Shown here piece by piece: positions 25,552-34,508 of a stretch of DNA of 51,185 bases (positions within the stretch are counted from its first letter, which is position 1; every line of letters begins with the position of its first letter). The DNA is from Chloroflexota bacterium (GTDB lineage: Bacteria; Chloroflexota; Limnocylindria; QHBO01). Below the pieces are notes generated by a model. That model saw nothing but the letters and a program-made list of their open reading frames with translations, was not told the DNA's origin and made no database searches. A program made the position numbers and the translations under genes. The stretch spans positions 1 through 51,185 of the forward strand of contig QHBO01000044.1 of NCBI GenBank assembly GCA_003243965.1, written 5' to 3'.

Positions 25552-27000
25552 ATGCGACGCCTCGGCCACGGCCTCATCTCGGATTCGCTGGTCTACGGCC
25601 TGGGAGGCATGGCGAGCCAGGCGCTCACCATCGTGCTGGTGCCGATCTATGCGCGCCAGCTCGGCGTGGCGAACTACGGCAGCGTGGCCATCGTCAACAC
25701 CACCCTGACCCTGGGCAGCATGATCGTCTCGCTCGCGCTGCCGCAGGCCTTCTTCCGCTCGTATCTCAACGAGGCCCAGGACGACCGCGAGCGGGCGGGC
25801 GTACTGTTCGTCTCTCTCAGCCTGCGCCTGATCGTGTCGGCGCTCGGCCTGCTCCTCTTCTGGCTGGCGGCGATTCCGATCGCCAGCGGGCTGTTCGGGG
25901 GTCCGGCCGAACTGCCGGTGGTCGCGCTGATCGGGCCGGTCATCTTCTTCGACACGATCAGCATGGCGCCGCTCTCCTATCTGCGGGCCGAGCGCCGCCC
26001 GCGACCGTACGTTGCCCTCGCATTCCTGCGCGCGGTGCTCGGCAGCGCCCTGATCATCATCGGCGTCGTCGTGCTCCATCAGGGCGTCCTGGGCGTGGTG
26101 GCGGGATCCGCGGTGGCCGCGTTCGTGGCCGCCGCCGCCGGAGTCGCGCTGCTGTTCCGAGAACGCCGCCTGCGCTTCACGTGGGACGCGCGGCTCGTGT
26201 CCCACATGCTGGTGTTCAGCCTGCCGCTCGTGCCGGCAGCGGTCGCCGGGTGGGGTCTGACCCTGTCGGACCGCTACCTGCTGCAGGCCATGACCGACCG
26301 CATATCGGTGGGCATCTACTCGGCCGGCTACACGGTCGGGCTGGTGATCAACGCCCTCGCCATCCAGCCATTTGCCCTCGCCTGGGGAGCGACCTACTGG
26401 GAGCTGGCGCGGCGCCCCGAGGCGAGGCAGATCTTCGCCCGGGTGCTCACCTGGTTCACCGTCGTCAGCGCCCTGGTGGCGCTGACCCTGTCGGCCGCCG
26501 GCACCGATGCGATCCGCGAGCTTCTGGGTGCCTCGTTCAGCCCCGGCCGCTTCGTCGTCCCGTTCAGCGCCTTCGCCTACGTGCTGTCCGGCATCTACAC
26601 CATCTCGGCGGTCGGCCTGAACCTGAAGTCCCAGACGCGCTGGCTGCCACTCACCCTCGGCGTGGCGGCGGTCGGCAACGTGGCGCTCAACCTGTTCCTG
26701 ATCCCCGCCTTCGGCCTGATGGGCGCGGCGTACTCGACGCTCGTGAGCTACCTGGCACTCGCCGTCCTCAGCGGGCTGATGTCGCAGCGCTACTACCCGG
26801 TTCCGTGGCAGCTGTGGCGCGTGGCGACGGCGCTGGGACTCGCCTTCGCGCTCGCGGAGGCGTCGCTGCTCGGCCCCGACCAGCTGTGGTGGCGTCTGCT
26901 GGCGATCCTCGCCTACCCGCCGCTGGTGGTGCTGCTGCGGATCGTGCGCCCCGCCGAGCTGCGCTCGCTCCTGGACGGCCTGCGGGCCGCGCGGCGCTGA
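25552..27000 (+). CDS. Polysaccharide flippase, Wzx/MOP superfamily
   Basis: A 482-residue membrane protein with about 12-14 helices. The N-terminal segment LGHGLISDSLVYGLGGMASQ and QLGVANYGSVAIVNTTLTLGS follow the oligosaccharide-flippase (MurJ/RfbX-like) pattern, and the second half repeats the first loosely (VPAAVAGWGLTLSDRYLLQA near 227). It should move lipid-linked sugar units across the membrane for the enzymes encoded around it. Charged residues inside helices (Arg, Asp, Glu) fit the family. It ends 11 bp from a convergent GT4 gene. Confidence 0.9.
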   Translation: MRRLGHGLISDSLVYGLGGMASQALTIVLVPIYARQLGVANYGSVAIVNTTLTLGSMIVSLALPQAFFRSYLNEAQDDRERAGVLFVSLSLRLIVSALGLLLFWLAAIPIASGLFGGPAELPVVALIGPVIFFDTISMAPLSYLRAERRPRPYVALAFLRAVLGSALIIIGVVVLHQGVLGVVAGSAVAAFVAAAAGVALLFRERRLRFTWDARLVSHMLVFSLPLVPAAVAGWGLTLSDRYLLQAMTDRISVGIYSAGYTVGLVINALAIQPFALAWGATYWELARRPEARQIFARVLTWFTVVSALVALTLSAAGTDAIRELLGASFSPGRFVVPFSAFAYVLSGIYTISAVGLNLKSQTRWLPLTLGVAAVGNVALNLFLIPAFGLMGAAYSTLVSYLALAVLSGLMSQRYYPVPWQLWRVATALGLAFALAEASLLGPDQLWWRLLAILAYPPLVVLLRIVRPAELRSLLDGLRAARR

Positions 27001-27011
27001 GCCCCACCCCT

Positions 27012-28196
27012 TCAGCGTCGAGAGCGGCCGCTGGTCCGGCTCGCCGGCCGCTCCCGGGTCGCCCATTGGTAGGCGGCCACCAGGGCGGTCGCCGCCGTCT
27101 CCCAGTTGTAGCGCTCCTCGGCCGCGCGTCGGGCACGCGCACCGATGGCCGTCGGCCCGCCGGGCGCCGACAGGATGCTTCGCACCCCGGCCGCGATCTC
27201 CGATGGCCGCCGCGTGTCGACATTGACCCCGAGCCCATTCGCCTCCACCACGTCCTGCATCTGCGGGAGCCGGGTGGCAACCACGGGAAGGCCCGCCGCG
27301 AGGTAGTGGAACAGCTTGTTCGGCAGCGAGTAGCGACTGTTGAGCGAATCGGGGATCACCGAGACGACGCCGATGGTCGCGGAGGCCGCGAAATCGACCA
27401 CTTGCTCCGGCGGCACGCGATCCAGCACGTGGACCCGGCCGGCCAGGCCCAGCTCCCCGACCAGGCCGGCGACCCACGAGGTGTCACGATCGCGGCCGAG
27501 CAGCACCAGATGCACGTTCGGCAGCTCCCCGAGCGCGGACAGCAGCTGGGCGATGCCGCGCTCCGCGTGGATCGTGCCCAGGTGCAGCAGCAGCGGAGCA
27601 TCGACCGGAATCTGCCCGCCGCCGGGAAGCGATCGGAGATCACGGCGGCGGAGGGGCTGCAGCTCGGGATAGTTGGGCACCAGGTGCACTTCGTCGAGCC
27701 GGTACCGCCGCGCAAGGTTTCGCGCGATGGGCGGGCTGACGGTCAGCACCGCGGCGGCGCGCGGCACCAGCAGTGACTCGATGGGACGGTAATACGCGCG
27801 GAAGGCCGCCGAGTAGAGCGGGCCCCGACCTCGCGGCGGCTGGCCGAGCCACAGCTCGTGGGCGTCGTACACGAACGGGATTCGCAACCGCCGAGCCGCG
27901 GCGCCGATCGGTTCCAGCGTATCGGTGTCGTTGGCGTGCAGGATCTGCGGGCGCGTGGCGAGGACCGCGGCCAACAGGCGGTTGCGGTAGGCGACGAAAC
28001 GCGCAACCGGGACACGGCGCAGCGGCCGCTCGACGCGCAGCACCGAATAGCCATCGCGCTCCTCGGCGTCCGGGAGCCCGGACGCCGCGTCAGCCACCAC
28101 GGTCACCCGGTAGCCTGCAGCGGTCAGGCTCCGCGCCTCCTTCTCGACCCGCGAGTCGTGGGTGAACGGATTGCGGAGCAGCATGGTCAAACGCAT
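27012..28196 (-). CDS. Glycosyltransferase family 4
   Basis: A 394-residue GT-B enzyme. The N-domain starts at MRLTMLLRNPFTHDSRVEKE, with ILHANDTDTL and YDAHELW further on. The C-domain has LLHLGTIHAERGIAQLL near 215 and the donor site NSRYSLPNKLFHYLAAGLPV near 320. The start at 28196 is chosen because the fold begins there; an upstream extension to 28343 runs into the divergent neighbour. Donor and acceptor are not predictable. Its start is 57 bp from that of the divergent glycosyltransferase, so both may share a control region. Confidence 0.9.
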   Translation of the reverse strand: MRLTMLLRNPFTHDSRVEKEARSLTAAGYRVTVVADAASGLPDAEERDGYSVLRVERPLRRVPVARFVAYRNRLLAAVLATRPQILHANDTDTLEPIGAAARRLRIPFVYDAHELWLGQPPRGRGPLYSAAFRAYYRPIESLLVPRAAAVLTVSPPIARNLARRYRLDEVHLVPNYPELQPLRRRDLRSLPGGGQIPVDAPLLLHLGTIHAERGIAQLLSALGELPNVHLVLLGRDRDTSWVAGLVGELGLAGRVHVLDRVPPEQVVDFAASATIGVVSVIPDSLNSRYSLPNKLFHYLAAGLPVVATRLPQMQDVVEANGLGVNVDTRRPSEIAAGVRSILSAPGGPTAIGARARRAAEERYNWETAATALVAAYQWATRERPASRTSGRSRR

Positions 28197-28253
28197 GAAC
28201 GGCAGCTCGTCCTGGCGGCGGCCCCGGAACACCCGATCCGTTACGCTCCGGCG

Positions 28254-29342
28254 ATGGCGACGCGGGGAAACTCTAGCGAACGCTGGCTCGTCGGGGGAGT
28301 TCCCCGCCGTCTGACCGCTGGGGGCAGTCTGCGGGCGGCGCACGTCTTCGCGGCGCTCGTCGAGCGCACGGATGCCGCGCAGATGGCCGCCTTCGGGCGC
28401 AGAGGTGTGCCGCTCCTTGCGGCCGCGATCGCCGCTCGATCGCGGGGCTGGCGCCGTTCGCTGAGCGTGGCCTCAACGCAGCTGGTGCCGCCCGCCGGCC
28501 TCTCTCTGTTCCGCGGGCCGGTCCGCCCGCGGGTCCTCGACCTCCACGATCACCCAGGCCGCCAGGCGCTGGCCTTCGGCGTGCCGATCGACGCGGGGCA
28601 CTCGCGCGCACTCGAGCAGCTCGTCGACCGGAACGTCGACCGATTCGCCAAGATCGTCGTCCCGTCGGCGTCGTTCGGCTCCCTGTGCGCAATCGGTCCG
28701 GACCGCAGCCTGGTGATACCCAACGGCACCGACACCGAGCGCGTCGTGCCCGGTCCGGAGAGTGGCCGCCCGGACGTGGCGATGCTGTCCGGCGCCGCCG
28801 CGGGACGCGGAATCGAGCAGCTGGTCGAGGCCATGGCCCGGGTCCGCCCGCGCTTCGGCGACGCGCGACTGCGGCTGGCGCTGTCGGGTACCAGCCGCCA
28901 TTCTGCGGCCTACGTGCGTGACATCACGAGCGAGCTGGCACGGCCGTGGCTCTCGATCGAGGCGGTGCCCTACGCACGGATCGGGACCTTCATGGCCGGC
29001 GCGGCAGTGCTCGTCATTCCCCACCCGGCGAACGAGTACATGGACGTCGCGACGCCGGTGAAGCTGTTCGACTCGATGGCCGCCGGCCGGGCAGTGGTGG
29101 TCACCCCACGCCGGGAGACCGCAGCGATCGTGACCGCGTGCGAGGCCGGCATCGTAGCCGGCTCCGACCACGTCGATGATCTGGCTGCGGCGATCGAGCG
29201 GCTGCTGGCCGATGACGACCTGCGTCGACGTCTGGGCGAGAACGGGAGACGCTGCGCGGTCGCCCGCTATGACTGGAAGCTGCTGTCCACGCGGCTTGCC
29301 GACGAGGTGCTTGGGCACGCGCAGACAGATGGCAGCTGGTGA
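28254..29342 (+). CDS. Glycosyltransferase (GT4/GT1-like)
   Basis: A 362-residue GT-B protein with a diverged N-domain that lacks a typical glycine-rich first loop. The C-domain is clear: LVIPNGTDTERVVPGP near 158, VAMLSGAAAGRGIEQLVEAM near 180, and TPVKLFDSMAAGRAVVVTPR near 266 with the donor-phosphate loop. ATG at 28254 is used since longer frames overlap the divergent gene. The stop codon lies within the first bases of a strong hairpin that should end transcription. Confidence 0.83.
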   Translation: MATRGNSSERWLVGGVPRRLTAGGSLRAAHVFAALVERTDAAQMAAFGRRGVPLLAAAIAARSRGWRRSLSVASTQLVPPAGLSLFRGPVRPRVLDLHDHPGRQALAFGVPIDAGHSRALEQLVDRNVDRFAKIVVPSASFGSLCAIGPDRSLVIPNGTDTERVVPGPESGRPDVAMLSGAAAGRGIEQLVEAMARVRPRFGDARLRLALSGTSRHSAAYVRDITSELARPWLSIEAVPYARIGTFMAGAAVLVIPHPANEYMDVATPVKLFDSMAAGRAVVVTPRRETAAIVTACEAGIVAGSDHVDDLAAAIERLLADDDLRRRLGENGRRCAVARYDWKLLSTRLADEVLGHAQTDGSW

Positions 29343-29381
29343 AGAGCGAAGCCGCGACACGCACGTCACGGCTTCGCTCTT
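29342..29381 (+). terminator. Strong hairpin terminator after glycosyltransferase gene
   Basis: AAGAGCGAAGCCG and CGGCTTCGCTCTT form a perfect 13-bp stem around a 14-nt loop, followed by TGGG. It starts at the last base of the stop codon. The T-tract is short, so termination on the plus strand is likely but perhaps not fully intrinsic. It also lies about 100 bp beyond the glnA stop on the minus strand and could serve both. Confidence 0.8.
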
Positions 29382-29484
29382 TGGGCCCACCGCATCGATG
29401 CCGTCACCCCCAAGCCTGACGGCACCGGCGACGAGCGTGGCGCGCGGGCCGGGCGACCCCATCGCCCGTCGCGGCGGGAGAAGG

Positions 29485-30849
29485 CTAGAAGGCTTCGAGG
29501 TAGCGGTCCACCTCCCAGTTGCTGACCTGCATGCGGTATTCGTCCCACTCGGCGGTCTTGGCCTCCACGAACCGCTCGAAGAGGTGCTCCCCCAGCGCGC
29601 CGGAGATGACGGGGTCAGCGGACAGCTCGTCGAGCGCTTCTCGCAGCGTGCCGGGCAGCTGCCGGATGCGGCGGCTCTCGAGCTGCGCCGCATCGAAGTG
29701 GTACAGGTTCTCCTCCACCGGCTCGGGCGGCTCCAGCTTGCGCTCGATCCCGTCCAGGCCCGCCGCGAGCATGGCGGCGAAGGCGAGGTACGGGTTGGAT
29801 GACGGATCGGGGCAGCGCAGCTCGATCCGCACCGAGTTCATCTGTCCCTTGCTGATCTGCGGGATCCGGATCAGGGCCGATCGGTTGATGCGTGCCCAGC
29901 CGATGTAGACCGGCGCCTCGAAGCCGGGCACCAGTCGCTTGTACGAGTTCACGAGCGGAGCAAGCACGGCGATCATGCCTCGTGCGTGCTCCAGGATCCC
30001 GGCGATGTAGTGGCGCGCCGTCTCGGACAGCCCGTAGGGATCGGCGGCGTCGGCAAACGCATTCGCCTGCTTCTCGACGTCCCACAGGCTCTGGTGGGTG
30101 TGCATCCCGGAACCGTTGATGCCGAAGAAGGGCTTGGGCATGAAGGTGGCATACAGGCCGTGGCGCTGCGCCACTGCCTTGAGGGTCGTCTTGAAGGTCA
30201 CCGCGTTGTCGGCAGTGCGGAGCGCATCGGCGTACTCGAAGTCGATCTCGTGCTGGCCGCTGGCGACCTCGTGGTGGGCGGTCTCGACCTTGATCCCGAA
30301 CGCCTCGAGGTCGTTCATCATCTCCTTGCGGACGTTGGTGCCGAGGTCCTCGGAGAGGTCGAAGTAGGCGGCGGCGTCGTGCGGCAGCGCCTCCACGGTG
30401 CCGTTCTGGCGCCGCAGCAGGAAGAATTCCAGCTCCGGCCCGGTGTTCAGCACGAACCCCAGGTCACGGGCGCGGGCCAGCTGACCTCGGAGGACCTGGC
30501 GCGGGTCGCCCGGGAAGGGATCGCCGTTCGGCGTGAAGATGTCGCAGATGACGCGGGCGCTCCCGGTCTCGAGCTTCTTTCCGTCAGCGTCGAGGCCCGG
30601 CTCCCAGGGGACGGCGGCGAAGGTCGAGAGGTCAGGAACGAGGAACATGTCGGACTCCGCGATGCGCGCGAAGCCCTCGATGCTGCTGCCGTCGAACCAC
30701 TTCCCGTGCTCGACCGCCTCGGTGAGCTGGTGCATCGGCACCTGGACCGATTTGACCGCGCCGACGATGTCGGTGAACTGGAGGCTGACGAAGCGGAGGT
30801 TCTCATCCTCCGCGAGCTTGAGCGCGGCCTTGAGGTCTGTCTTGGACAT
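29485..30849 (-). CDS. glnA: Glutamine synthetase, type I
   Basis: Makes glutamine from glutamate, ammonia and ATP. The 454 residues match the shorter GSI-alpha class. Visible are the N-terminal beta-grasp with WFDGSSIEGF near 49, the metal-site GPELEFFLL near 130, HHEVASGQHEIDF near 188, NGSGMHTHQSLW near 247, and RCPDPSSNPYLAFAA near 335. The segment that carries the adenylylated tyrosine in GSI-beta reads ENLYHFDAAQ; a Tyr is present but the context differs, so modification is uncertain. ATG at 30849 follows AGGAG. A perfect palindrome lies about 100 bp upstream, suggesting transcriptional control. Confidence 0.96.
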   Translation of the reverse strand: MSKTDLKAALKLAEDENLRFVSLQFTDIVGAVKSVQVPMHQLTEAVEHGKWFDGSSIEGFARIAESDMFLVPDLSTFAAVPWEPGLDADGKKLETGSARVICDIFTPNGDPFPGDPRQVLRGQLARARDLGFVLNTGPELEFFLLRRQNGTVEALPHDAAAYFDLSEDLGTNVRKEMMNDLEAFGIKVETAHHEVASGQHEIDFEYADALRTADNAVTFKTTLKAVAQRHGLYATFMPKPFFGINGSGMHTHQSLWDVEKQANAFADAADPYGLSETARHYIAGILEHARGMIAVLAPLVNSYKRLVPGFEAPVYIGWARINRSALIRIPQISKGQMNSVRIELRCPDPSSNPYLAFAAMLAAGLDGIERKLEPPEPVEENLYHFDAAQLESRRIRQLPGTLREALDELSADPVISGALGEHLFERFVEAKTAEWDEYRMQVSNWEVDRYLEAF

Positions 30850-30944
30850 GTTGACTCCTGCGTTGGGTTCCGACGGCGTCCGCAACGGTAGCGCCGCAGC
30901 ACGCCGGCTTGGGATCAGCGGCCGGCCGCGAGGGCGAGGTATTG

Positions 30945-30961
30945 TTGTGCGAACTGCACAA
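30945..30961. promoter_or_regulatory. Perfect palindrome upstream of glnA
   Basis: TTGTGC-GAACT-GCACAA has two perfect 6-bp arms. It sits immediately after the PucR-like gene stop and about 95 bp before the glnA ATG, in the only intergenic space between them. It is a likely binding site for a dimeric regulator of glnA, possibly the adjacent gene product; the regulator is inference. Confidence 0.5.
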
Positions 30962-30962
30962 G

Positions 30963-32009
30963 TCAGCGCGGCTGGCCGCGCCGGGCCTCGCGGAGCAGGC
31001 GCAGCGCATCCTCCGGTCGGCGCGGGTCGATGCCCTGCTCGGCTCGCGCACGACGCAGCCGGTAGAGCACCGTGTTGCGATGGACGCCGAGCAGCCGCGC
31101 CGCGGGTGCCACCCGGCCGTTGGTTCCGGCCACCGCCAGGAGCGTCCTCAGCAGCGGGTCGTCTGAGCGCGACGGCGGGGAGGCGGCCGGACTACGGGAG
31201 CCTGGCGCGGAGAGAGGCGCGGGCGGCCGCCGCAGGAGGGCCCGGAGCGTGATCGCCAGCGCCTCCGCGGCAACCTCGTCGAGCCGCGCAAAGGGGAGGT
31301 CGTCAAAGAGCCAGACCGATGCGCCCGGCCGGATCGGCTGTTCGAGCAGCCACAAGCCGTCACGTGCCTGGCGGGTCACCGCGCGCAGATCTGCGCCCGA
31401 CCGATCTTCGCCGCGCATCGACGCCGGGCCGCCGGCCAGCAGCCGGGCGTGCATCGCCGCGAACCGCGCCGCCAGCGCTCTGCCGGCGGGACGTGGGCTG
31501 ACTGCGCGCAGCTCGCCGTCGGCGCTGACCGCGACGCCACGACGGATGCGCGCCGCCACCAGGCCCGATGGCGCCCCCACCGACGGATCGGCCAGCGCGG
31601 CCTCCGCTGCGGCGAGCCTGAGGTCAGCGGCGAACCGCTCCAGCCGGCCCCGCTCATCGTCCAGATACGCGACGGCGCTGTCAGCCAGCCACCCGACCGA
31701 CCGCTCGCTGGCGAGCACCGGAAGGTCCGTGGCGGTCGTGTCCCAGGCACGCAGCTCCGCGGACCCGAAGAGCACCGCGCAGGGCCGCAACTGAGCGTCG
31801 ATGAGCACCGCCAGGAAGGCATCCAGGCTCGTCTCGGCCAGCGACGCGTCGGCGACCAGCAGCTCGCCGTCGACTGCCGCCGGCAGGCGCGGCGCCGCCG
31901 CGCGCGTTCGGACCACGCCCCGGACCGGCCGCCGAAGCGCGTCGTGCGGACCGGTGATCAGGCGGGCCTCCGCATCGGTCGCGCGCCAGACGTCGATGAC
32001 CCCGGTCAG
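30963..32009 (-). CDS. PucR-like transcriptional regulator, probable CTG start
   Basis: The C-terminus is a PucR-type helix-turn-helix (LLAVAGTNGRVAPAARLLG then VHRNTVLYRLRRA), and the first 70 residues resemble the PucR N-domain (ARLITGPHDALRRPVRGV, then DGELLVADASL). The first canonical start in frame is a GTG at 31916, which cuts into that N-domain. No ATG, GTG or TTG occurs between the upstream gene's stop and this GTG, while a CTG at 32009 follows GGAGG by 7 nt, giving 348 residues. PucR-type proteins respond to purine, polyamine or amino-acid signals. It lies 14 bp after the trans-sulfuration gene and before glnA, so a nitrogen or sulfur-amino-acid role is plausible. Confidence 0.8.
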   Translation of the reverse strand: MTGVIDVWRATDAEARLITGPHDALRRPVRGVVRTRAAAPRLPAAVDGELLVADASLAETSLDAFLAVLIDAQLRPCAVLFGSAELRAWDTTATDLPVLASERSVGWLADSAVAYLDDERGRLERFAADLRLAAAEAALADPSVGAPSGLVAARIRRGVAVSADGELRAVSPRPAGRALAARFAAMHARLLAGGPASMRGEDRSGADLRAVTRQARDGLWLLEQPIRPGASVWLFDDLPFARLDEVAAEALAITLRALLRRPPAPLSAPGSRSPAASPPSRSDDPLLRTLLAVAGTNGRVAPAARLLGVHRNTVLYRLRRARAEQGIDPRRPEDALRLLREARRGQPR

Positions 32010-32023
32010 GTCCGGTCCTCCGT

Positions 32024-33205
32024 TCAGGCGCCGGCGCCGGCGGCGGCGGCCAGGTCCTCGATCAGGTCGGCGGCATCCTCGAGCCCGATCGAGACCCGGA
32101 TCAGGCCAGGCGTGAGGCCGGCCCCGGCGAGCTGCTCATCGCTCAGCTGGCGGTGCGACGAGGAGGCCGGATGGCTGCACAGCGTTTCGACGGTCCCCAG
32201 GCTGGTGGCATGCACGGCGACCCGCATTCGCGACAGGAAGCGCTCGCCCGCCTGTCGGCCGCCCGTCAGGTCGATGGCCAGCATCCCGCCCGCTGCGCCA
32301 TCGCGCAGCTCGCGCATCGCCGTCGCATGCTGCGGATGCGAGACGAGACCCGGGTAGAGGAGACGCTCCACCCCGGCATGGCCCTCCAGGGCGGACGCCA
32401 CGGCGAGCGCGCTCGATGAGTGGCGATCCATGCGCAGCGCGAGCGTCTTCAGCCCGCGGAGGGCAAGGAACGCCTCCAGCGGTTGGGCGTTGCCGCCCGC
32501 AGTGATGGCGACATGCCGGGCGGCCGCCACGTCCTCCGCCGGACCGACGATTGCGCCGCCCATCAGATCGGAGTGGCCCCCGATGTACTTCGTCAGCGAG
32601 TGGACCACGAGGTCCGCTCCCAGGCTCAGCGGATTACACAGGTACGGCGAGGCGAAGGTGTTGTCGACCACCACCCTCGCGCCTCTATCGTGGGCCAGCG
32701 CCGCCACCGCGCGAATATCGGTCACGTCGGTGGTCGGGTTCGCGATCGTCTCGAGCCAGACGACGCGCGTTCGCGGACCGATGGCCTCGCGGACCGCATC
32801 GAGATCGGTGGTCGGCACGAAGCGCGCCGCCACGCCGTAACGGGACAGGACGGAAGTGAGCAGCGCATATGTGCCGCCGTACAGCGCCCGCGAGGTGAGC
32901 ACCTCGTCCCCGGGTCCGACCAACGAGACGAGGACCGCGTGTATCGCCGCCATCCCCGATGCCGTGACGTGCGCGGCTTCGGCCGCCTCCAGCTCGGCCA
33001 GCGCCGCCTCGAGCGCGGCGTGGGTCGGGTTCGAGTAGCGGGTATACGAATGGCCGGGCCGACGGAACTCGAGCAACTCCGCGAGATCCTGTGCGCTCTC
33101 CACCTCGAAGGTGCTCGACTGGTAGATCGGCACGTTGACCGGCGGCTGCGGCGCGTCGGGTACGCGGCTGGCGGCCCTGATGGCGCGGGTCGAGAAGCCG
33201 GTCAT
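32024..33205 (-). CDS. Trans-sulfuration PLP enzyme (cystathionine gamma-synthase/lyase family)
   Basis: A 393-residue PLP enzyme of the Cys/Met metabolism family. The PLP lysine is in HSLTKYIGGHSD near 197; VNVPIYQSSTFEVES, YTRYSNPTHAALEAALAELE and SGMAAIHAVL near 85 are intact. Conserved features are shared by cystathionine gamma-synthase, gamma-lyase, methionine gamma-lyase and O-acylhomoserine sulfhydrylase, and sequence alone does not tell them apart. ATG at 33205 follows AAGGAG. Its operon partners downstream are the PucR-like regulator and perhaps glnA. Confidence 0.92.
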   Translation of the reverse strand: MTGFSTRAIRAASRVPDAPQPPVNVPIYQSSTFEVESAQDLAELLEFRRPGHSYTRYSNPTHAALEAALAELEAAEAAHVTASGMAAIHAVLVSLVGPGDEVLTSRALYGGTYALLTSVLSRYGVAARFVPTTDLDAVREAIGPRTRVVWLETIANPTTDVTDIRAVAALAHDRGARVVVDNTFASPYLCNPLSLGADLVVHSLTKYIGGHSDLMGGAIVGPAEDVAAARHVAITAGGNAQPLEAFLALRGLKTLALRMDRHSSSALAVASALEGHAGVERLLYPGLVSHPQHATAMRELRDGAAGGMLAIDLTGGRQAGERFLSRMRVAVHATSLGTVETLCSHPASSSHRQLSDEQLAGAGLTPGLIRVSIGLEDAADLIEDLAAAAGAGA

Positions 33206-33351
33206 GGTTGCTCCTTGTCTCGGTCGGTCGCACGGCGACACTCACTCCGACGACTCTATCAGCCGCCGCGAGGGACCTGGTCGGCGACCGGTACCCGCGT
33301 AGCGAAATGGGGCCATTTGGGTGCGTGCCGGGGCTCGTCTAGCATCCGTCC

Positions 33352-34464
33352 GTGCGCTCCCCCACTTCTCGACCCCGGCCGGCCGCGCGGGTCGCGGTCC
33401 TTGCCCTTGCCCTCGTGCTGGCCGCGTGCGCTGGCAGCTCAGCGGGCAGCCCCGCCCCGTCGAGCGTGCCGACGCCGGACGCCTCGGGCGCCCCCCAGAC
33501 CGCTGAACCTTCGCCGCAGACCTCGGGCAGCGGTGCGCTCTGCCCGCTCAACGGGTTGCCGATCGCGGACCGGGCCGTCGCCAGCCGGCCGCCGCTGCTG
33601 GTGCAGATCGATAACGATCCCGTGGCGCGGCCTGCCAGCAACCTCACGCGCGCCGATATCGTCATAGAGGCGCCGGTCGAGCTGGACATGACGCGCTTCT
33701 CCGCGATCTTCCTCTGCCAGCCGACCCTCGGTCTCACCGGCCCGCTCCGCAGCGCGCGCTACTACAACATCGACCTCTGGCGGCAGCTGCACCTGCTGAC
33801 CACCTACTTCGGGGCAAGCAACGGCGCGGTGGCGCGCTTCTCGGCGGTCGGGATGCCGGGGGTCAACGGCGCCCTTCCGGATTGGCCCTGGTTCCAGCGT
33901 GTCGCGGGACGGATCGCCCCCCACAACCTGTACGCCGACATCGAGGCGTTCCGCGACTCCTTCGGGCGGATGGCCGCGCTCGATCGGCTCGAGGGCCGCG
34001 CCGGGGCGATGCGACCCCCGTTCGTGGTCGCGCCGACGGCCAGGCTGCACGGGGGACGCCCGGTCTCCAGCGTCGAAATCCAGACCTCCAGCACCTGGCA
34101 GTTCGGGTGGCGGTGGGATGCGTCACTCGGCTTCTGGCAGCGACAGGACGGTGGCGTGCCGACCACCGACGTGGCGAGCGGCAGCTCGGTCACCGCCGCC
34201 ACGGTGGTGGTGCAGACCATCAAGGAGCAGGCCGTCCCGGGTGATCCCGATCCGGGCGGCAACCCACGACGGCTCCAGCTGCTGGTCGGAAACGGAGCCG
34301 CGACCCTGTACGCCGACGGCCAGGCGATCTCGCTGCGCTGGTCGCGCGCCAGCGCGTCGGATACCACGCACTGGACCTACATGGACGGAACGCCGCTGGT
34401 GCTGCGGCCGGGAGTGATCTGGTGGGAGATCGTCCCGACCACGGCATCGGTCAGCGAGGGCTGA
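33352..34464 (+). CDS. DUF3048 lipoprotein
   Basis: A 370-residue predicted lipoprotein with lipobox LVLAAC ending at about residue 26, followed by a Ser/Pro/Thr-rich linker to about 60. The DUF3048 (YerB-like) core follows: CPLNGLPIADRAVASRPPLL, LVQIDNDPVARPASNLTRAD, VEAPVELDMTRFSAIF-like and GPLRSARYYNIDLW near 124, and a C-terminal beta domain ending WEIVP. The role of the family is unknown, though it is widespread in Gram-positive envelopes. GTG start. It converges on the GGDEF gene, 44 bp away. Confidence 0.88.
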   Translation: MRSPTSRPRPAARVAVLALALVLAACAGSSAGSPAPSSVPTPDASGAPQTAEPSPQTSGSGALCPLNGLPIADRAVASRPPLLVQIDNDPVARPASNLTRADIVIEAPVELDMTRFSAIFLCQPTLGLTGPLRSARYYNIDLWRQLHLLTTYFGASNGAVARFSAVGMPGVNGALPDWPWFQRVAGRIAPHNLYADIEAFRDSFGRMAALDRLEGRAGAMRPPFVVAPTARLHGGRPVSSVEIQTSSTWQFGWRWDASLGFWQRQDGGVPTTDVASGSSVTAATVVVQTIKEQAVPGDPDPGGNPRRLQLLVGNGAATLYADGQAISLRWSRASASDTTHWTYMDGTPLVLRPGVIWWEIVPTTASVSEG

Positions 34465-34508
34465 GCGGACAGATCGCGAGCTCGGCCGGTGTCGCCGGTC
34501 GGAGCATG

